From contig CM041465.1 in NCBI GenBank assembly GCA_023213395.1, forward strand, positions 146,017,741 to 146,081,740: a DNA stretch of 64,000 nucleotides, read 5' to 3'. Position 1 is the stretch's first letter; each line of letters opens with the position of its first letter. A program made the position numbers and the translations under genes. The notes below the pieces were generated by a model. It made no database searches. It saw only the letters and a list, made by a program, of their open reading frames with translations, and was not told the DNA's origin. Of the stretch, positions 43,500-53,881 are shown piece by piece. The DNA comes from Cycas panzhihuaensis. Its lineage: Eukaryota > Cycadophyta.

Positions 43500-44850
43500 A
43501 ACTCTTTCCTTAGGAGTAAAGAATAAAAATCATGATGATTGGTTTATAGACTTTGGAGCTTCTAGATATATGATCTACGAGTGAACTTGGTTTAACAACA
43601 TAAATCCTTCTCAAAATTGTGGCTTAGTTGAACTTGGAGACAGTACCACCCATCCAATACAAGGGCATGTAATAGTTCCTATTACCTTACTATATGGAAA
43701 TACTAAAATAGTTGGCCATGTGCTCTATGTACTAGAGATGACAAAAAAACTGCTATTTATATCTTAGTTGAAAGACAACAAGCTCCAAGTCCTATTTGAT
43801 GGTGATGGATGTGTTATTTTTGATAAATATAAAGGGAATAAAGTAATTGGTGAGGGCATTAAAACTAATGGATTGTACAAATTTCTTGCTACACTAGTTC
43901 ACATTGTGCTTCATGTAACTAAAAATGTTGACAATGGAAATCTTTAGCACTTGTGCTATGGTCATTTTTCTTATGATGCTTTATTCTTATTAAGCAAATA
44001 TGATATGTTATATAGCCTTCAATGGATTAAAGAATCTAGCTCTATTTGTAACACATACATGATGGGTAAACAACATAAACTATAATTCTCTGCCAACACT
44101 ACTAGAGCACATTGTAAACTATAACTAATTCACAGTGATCTTTGCAGTCCATTCACTCCCCCATCCTTACAAGGGGCGTGCTACTATTTGACCTTCGTAG
44201 ATAATTGTACCGAGAAGATCTAGATCTATTTTCTTAAATTAAAATCTGATGTATTTAACACCTTTCTTAAATTCAAAGCTAAAGTTGAAAAAGAAAGTGA
44301 ATGCAACGTCAAATGCTTGAGGACCAACAATGATGGGGAATTCACATCCAATGAGTTTACATAATGCTACAAGAAAAATGGTATACAAAGAAAATTTATA
44401 ACTCCCTACACTCCACAATCAAATAAAGTGGATGAGAGGAAAAATAAGACCATAGCAAAGATGACTCATTCCTTGCTAAAACAAAAGGGGTAAGCAACAA
44501 ATATTGGGCTGAAGCAGTAAATACAACTGTATACATTCTCAACAGAAGTTTAACTAAAGCTTTGGAGAACATAACTCCTGAAGAAGCATGGTCAGGTCAG
44601 AAATCATATGTCTTACACCTTTGAGTCTTTGGATCAACCATCTACACACTCATTCCTACTGAAAAGAGAAACAAATTAGATGATAAAAGCAAGAGATGTA
44701 TTTTTGTAGGATATAGTAAAATATCCAAAGTGTATCGATGCCTTAATCCTCTAACTAATAAGATCTATCCCAATAGGAATGTTCACTTTGATGAATTAAC
44801 TAATGAAGACCAAGTTGGTGGGAAAACTATACCTACTTAATCAATTGACA
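43500..44850 (+). pseudogene. Copia protease and integrase (D)
   Basis: Protease DWFIDFGASRYM near 43540-43575 (D-S-G is DFG). Integrase: LCYGHFSYDAL near 43955, ISHSDLCSPF-like near 44140, YYLTFVDNCTEKI near 44185-44220, and RTNNDGEFTSNEFT near 44320-44360, where the second catalytic Asp is Asn followed by Asp. ITPYTPQSNKVDERKNKTIA is near 44400-44460. Confidence 0.86.
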
Positions 44851-45044
44851 TCATCATACTAAGTTGGACTCAATCTTACTCTGAGATAAATCATGGTGAA
44901 CAATAAGGAGCAAAAATGTACCACCATTGGCTGTCACTACAAGTGTCTCTAATGAAGGTACAAATCTAGGATCCCATTCATATGAACAGAACAAGGTTGT
45001 CGGCAACTCAATTTAACCTCAAAATCCCTCATAAAAAAAGGTGC

Positions 45045-45246
45045 CAAAATGGTACTTGAAAATAATAGAGGTATCCAGAGTAAATTTAGATCTCATTCAA
45101 GAAGGGAAAAGAACCATAAGTCAAATGTATCATGGGCTTGCTGCTCAAAATGATATATCATATCAACAAGCCTGAATTGATCCTCATTGGAAAGAAGTAA
45201 TTAATGAAGAAATGGAATCACTCTATAGTAATAAAACCTAGGAATT
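45045..45246 (+). pseudogene. Copia RT linker before H (D)
   Basis: Ends EVINEEMESLYSNKT, stop, E, the usual N-T-W-E entry to RT with Trp as TAG. Cut by H after GAATT. Confidence 0.85.
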
Positions 45247-47928
45247 TGTTTCCCAGCTTCTGGGAATGGGTACGGAATCACCGACTCAGGTAAGTGCAGG
45301 TATGTTTCTCACCTTGTCATTGCTTTCTTTTGATGAGTGTTTGCTTGCATGTCTGCATGTTTGTGGCTTTGTAGACGACTTTGCCTTCACCTACACTTAT
45401 TTTAGCCTATGACGACTATAGCAGGGGCACACTTCCAGTAAGTGTGGAACCCTGGTGGCCACTCCACTTCCCGCATTCTGCCCTCCTCACTCCATGATCC
45501 ACTTGGCTTGCGCCACCTCCGCCCGTGTGATGACCCGTCATCGTTTGGTTGAATTGCCACACCGTTTGAGCCCTATTTTTGCTCTTTTAGACCCGTTTGT
45601 TAGCTTGTTTACACCCGGGTAGGTGTCTCAGCCCCCTATTGGCCCTTTTTGTCATCTGCCCACAGCCTAGGCTGGCTAGTCGAACTGTTTTGCCTCCAGG
45701 GCTAATCTTAGAGATTTTCGTGGCCGGAATATCTGTGATCTGCAGATTTTGCAATGTATGGTGTTCTAATTTATTTTTTAAAATCCATCGTGGCAATTTT
45801 GCATTTATTGCGAAACTACCGCGTGTCTCGCAACTTAACTCGTTCCCAACTGCGCCCTAATCGCTCGCTTTAGGGTTTGGGTTGGGTACTTAAGTCACTT
45901 TTTACTCATTTTTTAGGACTTTTGGCTCACTTTTTAGATTGCTCCTTAAGGAAACCACACTGTGCTCTACTCTTCTCTACTGCCCTGCTGCTACCACAGG
46001 ACTTGTGTCTCTCCTCCAGTGCCTAGCTCTCCTTTGGTGTGGCTAAGACATCTTCCTAGCCCCTCACACACCTTGGAGAGGGCCCCTTGGAGAGATTTCA
46101 GTAGATTCTTACCCTGGGCAGTCTTCAAGTGTTCCAAGTGCAAGTGTTCTCCCTCCAACTTCATTAGCAGGGTCCCAAACCTGCTACACCACAGTTTTGG
46201 GTTGATTTCTCAGCTTCTCCTTACCAGCCCTTGGCTGAGGCAAGCACCTCTCCTCTTCCACTTAGGTATTCATTGATTTGAGTTGTTTCTCTTGTGCTAT
46301 TGATGCCCTATCTTGCTTGTTTCTTTGCTTATCTTTGTAAGGGTTATTTTCCTCTTTACATTGGGCTATTCTACCTCTATTATAGTGCCTCTTACCTGCA
46401 TTTGTTGCTCAAGGTAGCGGTACTAAGGGTTGACATAGGGTTTGGGAGAGAGCTAGGTGGATTCCGCACCACCTTCCACGCTCCTCAAGTGGCTTTAAGC
46501 CCCCCAAACCTTCCCTCTTGCCTCGTGCTGTCCTTGGCACTCAAACAAGGGTTTGTTGGCCCTCTCTTAGCCGCTGAAATTAGCATCATCACCGTTGCGG
46601 TTGGTTTGAGGGCTTAGGCTTAGGTCCGGGTGACTCGCATAAGTCCCAACCGCTTATTCTTGTCTAACTCTTTTCCTGGCAGCCTGATTTGCTCTCCATA
46701 GCACCCCGGTTCGCCGTAGGTCTTCTTTGGCTCCTTCCTACCCCCTTGCTGCTATTTCCAGCCATCTTTCTTGGCCTTGCCCTCGCTGCCTTGTGGCTTT
46801 TGGGGGGAGGTTAGGGTGTTCTTTGCGAGAGGTGGGCCACTCCGAGGCTTACCGGTTACTTCCGTTTCACTTCGGTTGTCCTCTTTCATATATTATCATC
46901 ATTGTGTTGGTGCTAACATATATGTGTTTAAATTCATATTTGTATTACATAGACATGTATTGTTAGGATCTCATCATTGCATGTTAGTACCCTTTCTCTG
47001 GAAAGGGGGAGGCCGTCGTTGCTTATAGGTGCTTGGAGAGCGCAAAGGGTATTTTCTGCTCGTTCCATTGCCAGTAAGTGCTCTTCCGCATGTTGTACTT
47101 TTATGCTTCATTGGTTACTAGTACTTGGTTCCTTTTTTCTGTGGTTTTGTACTTTAGTATTTTTCTAGGGAAGGTAAGGGAGCCCCTCTTTCGCATCCGT
47201 CGCATCTCGTGGAGTAGTTTGGTGTCCCTCGAGAGGGCCCTCATCACGCATGCCTCCGGCCCAGGTGCACGCCTTGCTCCGCCCTACTACTCTTTCCTTT
47301 TTGAATTCCTTTTCATAAGCAGTAATTAACTCATTGGAGATCGAAAGGGAAACTTAACTTTGCTTTTGGTTCATGCTTTATTTGTTTTATTGCATGCATC
47401 TCTGCCACCCATAGGAAAAGGTCATAGGAACCGTTCCTTTTCACCTTTCTTCTCTCTCTTAGTCGTGCAAGCTTCTTGCCCTTCGTATTACTCATATGCC
47501 TAGTTAGTTTGCTTAGGTATACCTTGACTGACCTTCTTGGGTCATCCCTCTTGCTTTCCTTTGGTTCCCTTCTCCGCTGGATAACCAAAGTGACCCCGTC
47601 TATAGGCCAGCCACTTGCCTATCCTTCTTCGTTTCCCGTTGCTTTAGGGAAACCTTTGAAGGTTCCTCTCCTTCCCCTTCCGGCCATCTAAGGGTGGGAG
47701 GATCCTTCCCTTAGGTCAACCCAGGCTAACCCTACGCCTCTTCACCTCTTGTTCGAAGTGGTGGGGGATCACCCTTTGGTAGCCACATTCTATTGCAGGT
47801 CCCGAACTCGCACTTTGGCGCACGGAGCGCCCTGCGTGGTAATTACCCTACTTATAGGTCTCTTTCTTGATCATATTATCACTTGCTCTTACCATACCTA
47901 TTTATACCATCTCGTAGACGCGCGTCCA
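45247..47928. mobile_element. Insertion H: 2682-bp GC-rich unit, possible long solo LTR
   Basis: Begins TGTTTCCCAGCTTC and ends GCGCGTCCA, so it has TG...CA ends, and is flanked by GAATT (45242-45246) and GAACT (47929-47933). It splits the RT frame of D exactly. Clearly richer in G+C and in CpG than its surroundings. I see no paired terminal repeat within it, no primer site and no protein domain. Its several open frames of 60-107 codons lie on both strands without family motifs. A solo LTR of a long-LTR (gypsy-type) element is the simplest reading. Strand is undetermined. Confidence 0.75.
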
Positions 47929-49370
47929 GAACTCACTACTCCTCCTCAAGGAAAACCCATCATTAGATGCAGATGGTTGTATAAAATCAAAAAGAAATCT
48001 GATGGATCAATTGAGAAATACAAGGGCTAACTTATTGCAAAAGGTTATTCTCAAACTTAAGGAATGGATTATGATGAAATGTTTTCTCATGTCAGTAATC
48101 CTTAGGAGAGTAATTGCCCTAGTTGTACAAAATAATTGGGCAGTGTATCAAATGGATGTCAAAGAAGCCTTTCTCAATAGAGACCTTCATGAGGAAGTAT
48201 ACATGGAACAACCACTAGGATATGTCACACAAGGATAGGAACACCTTGTTTGCAAACTCAACAAGGCTCTTTATGGACTAAAACATGCTCTTAGGGCTTG
48301 GTATGCAAAAATGGACTCCTACCTGCAAAGTCTTAGAATGAAGTGATTGGAAGCTGATTTTGGCCTTTACATTCACATTGACAAGAATGACAAAGTCACC
48401 ATCCTTGTACTATATGTAGATGATTTGATACTCATTGGGAGTAATACCAATTGGATCAACTCTTTACGAATTCAATTATCCAAAACCTTCAAAATGACAG
48501 ATCTGGGAGAAATCTACTACTACCTAGGAATAGAAATTCATAAGCTGAAGGGTGGAATCTTCATATATCAAAGTAAGTATATAGCACACATATTAAAAGA
48601 CTTTGGTATGACATACTACAAACTATCTCTTATACCCATATGCTCTAGAACCAAGCTCATTGTTGATTTTGATGGGGAACCAGTAAATAAAACTCATTAC
48701 AGGAAACTAGTTAGAAACCTCATATATCTCACTTCAACTAGACTAGACGTTATGTTTGTAGTAGGGATAATCTTAAGGTACATGTCTGCCTCGAAGGTAT
48801 CACATTGAAAAGCAGCCAAGCATATTCTTCATTATCTACAAGGATCAAAGACATGGTATTTACTGCAATAATCAAGGATCAAATCTATTAATCAGGTACA
48901 CTGACTCAGATTGGGTAGGAGACATTGACAATCATAAATCCACCTCTGGATACTATTTCAACATAAGAAATAGTATTATATCTTGGAGAACCAAGAAATA
49001 ATCCATTATATCATTATCTATATCCAAAGTAGAATACCAAGTAATAGTTCAATCCTCTTGTGAGGCTATCTGGCTAAGATATCTTTTGGTTGAATTATAG
49101 TTTTCTAAAAAAGCTACAACCATAATCAATTGTGATAATCAGAGCACCATTCAAATGATGAAGAACCTGATTTTTCATACCCAAACAAAACATATTGAAG
49201 TTCATCATCACTTCATCCAAGAGAAAGTAGACAAATGGGAAGTCAAATTATCTTATTATCCAAGTTCAGAACAAGCAGCTAACATCTTCACAAAACCTCT
49301 TCCTAAGGGAAAATTCATGTACCTCAAAGATAAGATCAACATGAAGGAAGAGGATTTGACATTAAGGGGG
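47929..49370 (+). pseudogene. Copia RT and RNase H (D), resumed after H
   Basis: Starts ELTTPPQGKPIIRCRWLYKIKK, directly continuing the cut frame. VYQMDVKEAFLNRDLHEEVY at 48140, NKALYGLKHALRAWY near 48265, and a 153-codon open frame at 48347-48808 with active site LYVDDLILIG and DLGEIYYYLGIEIHK. RNase H tail: MMKNLIFHTQTKHIEVHHHF at 49155-49215 and EQAANIFTKPLP near 49270. Of the copia RTs here this is the least decayed. Confidence 0.9.
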
Positions 49371-49372
49371 AA

Positions 49373-49546
49373 TGTTAGAATATAATGTCTAATCCTTTTG
49401 TATATTAATGACACATGTCAATATGCTATGTATCAGTTACAAAGTAGTTCTAGTGGGTTACAAACCCTAATTGTGTATATATACTCTTAAACTCTCAATA
49501 AGATCACTAAGTATTATTCATCCACCATTGTAGCATCAATCTTATA
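49373..49546 (+). repeat. 3' LTR of D
   Basis: 174 bp after the purine run ATTAAGGGGGAA, TGTTAGAATATAATG...CAATCTTATA. Confidence 0.93.
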
Positions 49547-49565
49547 GTGAATAGATCCTCTTCTA

Positions 49566-49577
49566 GCTCTGATACCA
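49566..49577 (-). promoter_or_regulatory. Primer-binding site of B2
   Basis: The minus strand reads TGGTATCAGAGC exactly, two bases from the LTR. Confidence 0.92.
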
Positions 49578-49579
49578 CA

Positions 49580-49891
49580 TGAAAGAAGGATAGATCTAGG
49601 GAACAAATCATTCACATATATATAATGGCAATGGAGAATGAAAATAAGATAAAATAAGATATGAGAGAAAAGCTTGGAGGTGAGAATGAATAATGACTCC
49701 CTCCTTGAGATTTTGCTTTTTATTATTGAGGGTGAGCATTAGGGTTAGGATTGTCTCACCTAATGATATGAATATGAAATTACATCTAAATGCATGTAAA
49801 GCACATTTCACTAAGAGACAAATGCTAACAATATATCCTACGGTCACTTAATTAATCTACACAAATGACCTTGATACATTAACCTCTTTCA
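49580..49891 (-). repeat. 5' LTR of B2
   Basis: 312 bp. Plus-strand ends TGAAAGAAGGATAG...CCTCTTTCA. Followed inward by an intact primer site. Confidence 0.93.
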
Positions 49892-50087
49892 AATAGATAC
49901 CTTGAATAGTTATAACCATTAATGAAAAGGGCTCTCTACATATAAATATGCATTTAATTGTAACATTTATCATTACTTATTTTATTAAGAAACTTATTTT
50001 GCCTTTTTAACCATTAAATTCTTCATGCACTCTTGTGTAATAATTAAAACCTAGTTATTTCTTCAAGTTACAAAAAGGTCCATAACA
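49892..50087 (+). repeat. 5' LTR of E, remainder
   Basis: Begins with the second AATAG, then ATACCTTGAATAGTTATAACC, matching 53690 onward, and ends ...CCATAACA. With the first piece it gives a full 238-bp LTR once one AATAG is discounted. Confidence 0.9.
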
Positions 50088-50089
50088 AG

Positions 50090-50101
50090 TGGTATTAGAG
50101 C
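50090..50101 (+). promoter_or_regulatory. Primer-binding site of E
   Basis: TGGTATTAGAGC, two bases after the LTR, with one C-to-T change in the CAG. Confidence 0.9.
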
Positions 50102-52194
50102 AACCTTCCTACCTTATGGGAAATTATTTTGGATTCTAGTTGTTCCTTGTAGTAGTCTAGTTACATAGAGGTGATGTGAGATCTTGCAGATCGATTTGTT
50201 GGGAGTCATTTAACCCTTATTTCGACTAAAATTAGTAAATCATATAATCATAGAGAAAATAAAGATATAACATTATCGAAAGGCCTATTATATAAATAAA
50301 AATAATAAAAACTAACTATGCGTTTCTAGGAATAAAGTTAAAATATTACAGTCATATATAACACAATATTTACCCATTCTATAAATACAAATAATAAAAA
50401 CTAACTCTGCATTTCCAGGAATAAAGTTAAAATATTATAGTCCTAAATAACATAATAATTTTTATTTTCTACAATCAAGCACTTTTGAAAATAAAGAGAA
50501 TATAATATATTGCATCATAAGAAGGGAGATAACATAATATATTATGAGGTGGTAATAATCATAGATAACATATCTTGCAAATTATAATATATCCCTAGAG
50601 GTAGTCAAGATTGCATAACAACATGCGAAGGGTGACAAAGTAGCATTAGATCTCAAGTAATGCAACCCTTGTTATGTTAACATATATTATCATGGTTGCA
50701 ATCAAATAGCCATCATCTCATCACCTGTGTATATAATAGTCACCTCATAGTTAATATCCATATCAATCCAACCTTAAATCTTAATATTCCATTGGCGAGC
50801 CATGTAAAATAGTCGCCTCACATAGAATAACTGCTCTTTATTGGTTTATGACACCACATATCTTTGTTTCTTCATTACACTTCTTTATCTATAGCTATAT
50901 AACATTTTTTTGCTTAATCTCTAACAATTTCTACCTAAGTTGAGTGCTCGTTCCTCTTCATCTAGCATCAGTCATCAGATTTGATCTCCATTGAATTTCA
51001 ATATTATCGACTGGTCTGGGTATAATATTTTATAACTAAATGCTAGTCCATCGACTTATGTCCTATCGCCATTTTAGCCATCATTGCATATATCTCTATC
51101 CTTTCCATTCATTCTAGTCTCCATTCCATCATTATTTTATCCATCACTGCATATGTAGCATTATATAGTTAGTACTGTATTATATTAGGAATATATAGTG
51201 TATAAAAATTTCCAAAGTATATTTGCATGCCATATATCATATTATATTATATAATACTATATTAAGCTATATATTTTTATAATAGTTGACCATATTCGAC
51301 CTTTATACTTGCTTTCTTAAGCAATCTTAATATCCTAATCATTATGTATATACATACACACAATGATTATTATATTATTTGACCATTTTGGTATTAATAG
51401 TAATTTATAATCTTAAGAACAAAGTAATCATAGTTTATCCTTTAAAACATAAAGAAATCATATAAAATCAAGTGAAATTTTTTGGGAGATATATTTCATG
51501 AATTGGTTATAGTTTATATAAGTGGCTATTAATTTTTGATCTATAATTTGATAAACTAAATGCATGGTAGGATTCATCTTGTAATCAAGATTCATCACAA
51601 ACTATAACCCTTCAAGACATAGACTCTGGGAATACTTTTCAAAAAAGAAGGGAAGCATACACTATGAACTAGGTGACCTTCCTTTAGTAGATACATAAGA
51701 CATTTAAAGTGATAGAACCATAGTGGTTGAATCATACCTACATTATCATTAAAATCATAAACACTAAAGAAATGACTAATAATGTAATACAAAAGGATAT
51801 AGTTGAGCTTATTATCCAAGCAATCCATAACATAATATAGACGTCGAACACTCTTTTAAACCACACCCTACATTAGATTTTAGATAAATTAATGATCATG
51901 GCAAATAGTAGAAAATAATACATAATTATTTTTGACTCTGAGGATGAAAGAATTAGTCATTAGTCATATGTTAAAACTTGCTTCATAAAAAATCATCTGA
52001 GCCCTTAGATAACTTAAGTTAATCTCAACAATAAACCTATCAAGAAATATCTTAATGACTACTAAAATCTAACACTTGAAAAATAAAAAGTGGTTAGATT
52101 TCAAGTATATTTTAACTATTTACAAACTATATAGCCACACACAAAAAAGAAAAAGATATAACATTTCAATATTAAGAATAAATCACATGAACGA
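50102..52194 (+). other. Leader of E
   Basis: AT-rich and non-coding as far as I can see. It contains an 89-bp tandem duplication at 50291-50458. Confidence 0.6.
50291..50458. repeat. Tandem duplication, 89-bp period, in leader of E
   Basis: TATAAATA[A/C]AAATAATAAA starts at 50291 and 50380. The copies differ at a few sites (TGCGTTTCTAGG versus TGCATTTCCAGG). Confidence 0.88.
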
Positions 52195-53430
52195 AGAATA
52201 TGGATCCAACAAATGGAAAACTATTTTTATCTAGCTCAAATTGAGCCAACAGAATAAGTTGTTTTAGCTACCCTACATATGGATGGAATAGTATATAAAT
52301 GGTAGTAATGTCTAGAACACACTTCATTTTAAAATGAATTACCAACCTAGAAAGAAATTTTCCATTTATTCATTAAATGATTTGAAATAGTAACTAATTG
52401 TGATTACTATTGTGGATTATAAAATTTAAAACAAACTAGATCTATAGAAGAATATATTATAGCCTTCACTAAGTTATGTATAAGAAGACATCATGGCTAA
52501 TAGACTTATTCAATTACACATCAATGGCTTGATAACGTTGATACAAGCTAATGTTAAGATCCAAGAACCAAAAGATCTTAAGTGAAGTGAATAGGCATCT
52601 TAAATATTTGCATTATTCCTCCACATATTTGGTATGATTCATTACTAAATGCTTAATATAAACTATTATTGATCAATTTAAATTGGCCCACTAAACTAAT
52701 CATTCAAAAGACAAGAACTGAGTAAGAAGAGTTAAGGAAAAAAGACTTATGCTTTAGATGCGAAGAGAAGTGGGCTTGTGGACATAAATGTCAAAAAACT
52801 AATTATATAAAATTAGATTATTGTCTAATGATAATATTGACAAAGAAGAACAAGAACAAGGGTTAGAAATAATCAAGGAGACTGTCATAATGATGAACAT
52901 TAGGGAAATTAATATAATCTCAAGGTTAACAATCTAAAAATATTATTTTCATCTATGAGCAATTTCACTCAACCAAATATATTAAAACTACAAGGATCTA
53001 TAAAAAATCAAGTTGTTACACTCTTGGTAGATTTAGGTAGCACTCATAATTTCATTGATAGGGATTGTGCTAAGCAATTGAGATTATTTCTTTTAAGGGG
53101 AGGAAGACATATAATATCAGGCTAAGACATAGTAAAAAACCTATCTCATAGTAAGTAATATCAACATTATAGAATATTGTTATGTCATTGATGTGGGAGG
53201 TGTAAATATTGTGTTAGACAATCAATAACTCAATACACTTGGGACTTTTGAAATGAATCTAGATGAACTATTCATAAAATTCAAGAAGAAAGCAAGAACC
53301 ATTATGTTTTCAGGAAGAAACCTAAGAAAAAATAAAGTAATATCATGTAAGTGTATGGATAAAGAAATTGGAAAGCATCCTCAAGATATAAGAACTCAAT
53401 TTTTCATATTATAAGCAAAAATTAAACTAA
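52195..53430 (+). pseudogene. Gypsy gag and protease (E)
   Basis: The capsid starts near 52195 as RIWIQQMENYFYLAQIE and continues LATLHMDG, YKWWQCLE and ELPTWKEIFHLF, the usual gypsy capsid helix order. The zinc knuckle near 52750-52791 is complete: CFRCEEKWACGHKC. Protease near 53005-53056: NQVVTLLVDLGSTHNFIDR (the D-S-G is DLG). A PR-RT linker segment, LGTFEMNLDELFIKFKKK, is at about 53240-53295, and then the similarity ends. Confidence 0.88.
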
Positions 53431-53636
53431 TAATTGAAAAAACTGAAATATGTAAAATGTCTTAACATCATGAAAATTATTACCAAGGTCTTCAAATATA
53501 ATCATTTTCTAATAAAAGCTTGCAACATTTGAGATATATCCTAATGGGTGCAAACTCAACGAATGACAATGTTCATTTTAAAGAATGAAATTGTTCAACT
53601 ATGTTTCATTGGCAAAACATCTTAAAGGGGAGGAAT

Positions 53637-53876
53637 TGTTATATACCTCTTTAAAACTAATTAATCATTAAGTGAAGTGAATAGGCACCTTGAATAGTTG
53701 CAACCATTTATGAAAGGGGCCCTATGCATATAAATATACATCTAATTATAGCATTTATCATTACTTATTTTATCAATCAACTTATTTGGTCTTTTTGACT
53801 ATTAAATCCTTCAAGTGCTCTTATGTAATCATTAAAACTTAGTTATTTCTTCAAGTTATGAAAAAGGTCTATAACA
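53637..53876 (+). repeat. 3' LTR of E
   Basis: 240 bp, TGTTATATACCTCTTTAAAAC...GGTCTATAACA, after a purine run and before AAATT. Confidence 0.93.
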
Positions 53877-53881
53877 AAATT

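Larger units (their letters stand above)
41214..49546 (+). mobile_element. Element D: full-length Ty1/copia, interrupted by H
   Basis: Inserted in the leader of B2, opposite strand. 5' LTR 41214-41452, primer site 41453-41464, gag near 42583-43470, protease-integrase to 44850, RT cut at 45246 and resumed at 47929, 3' LTR 49373-49546. Target duplication GTGGA (41209-41213) / GTGAA (49547-49551). Without H it is about 5.65 kb. Confidence 0.93.
34040..49891 (-). mobile_element. Element B2: second full B-family copia, interrupted by D
   Basis: Minus strand: 5' LTR 49580-49891, primer site 49566-49577, leader cut by D at 49546/41214, leader again to about 39311, gag 39310-38350, protease-integrase 38170-36850, RT-RNase H 36300-34850, and 3' LTR 34040-34351. 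Collinear with B1. The left flank GATCA and right flank AATAG do not form an obvious target duplication. Without D and H it is about 7.5 kb. Confidence 0.92.
33676..53876 (+). mobile_element. Element E: Ty3/gypsy, pol-deleted, host of tower two
   Basis: 5' LTR in two pieces (33676-33722 and about 49892-50087), split by TRIM and B2. Primer site 50090-50101, leader, gag and protease 52195-53430, polypurine AAAGGGGAGGAAT, and 3' LTR 53637-53876. Exact target duplication AAATT (33671-33675 and 53877-53881). RT, RNase H and integrase are absent: the frame passes from the start of the PR-RT linker almost directly to the 3' end. Without insertions it is about 4.0 kb. Non-autonomous now, and perhaps already when it inserted. 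Confidence 0.9.

Noticed and set aside
45587-47691. Cluster of 60-107 codon open frames in the GC-rich block, a possible host gene
   Set aside because: Frames occur on both strands, overlap freely, carry no motif, and the block is delimited as a transposon insertion by TG...CA ends and flanking GAATT/GAACT. GC-rich DNA has fewer chance stops.
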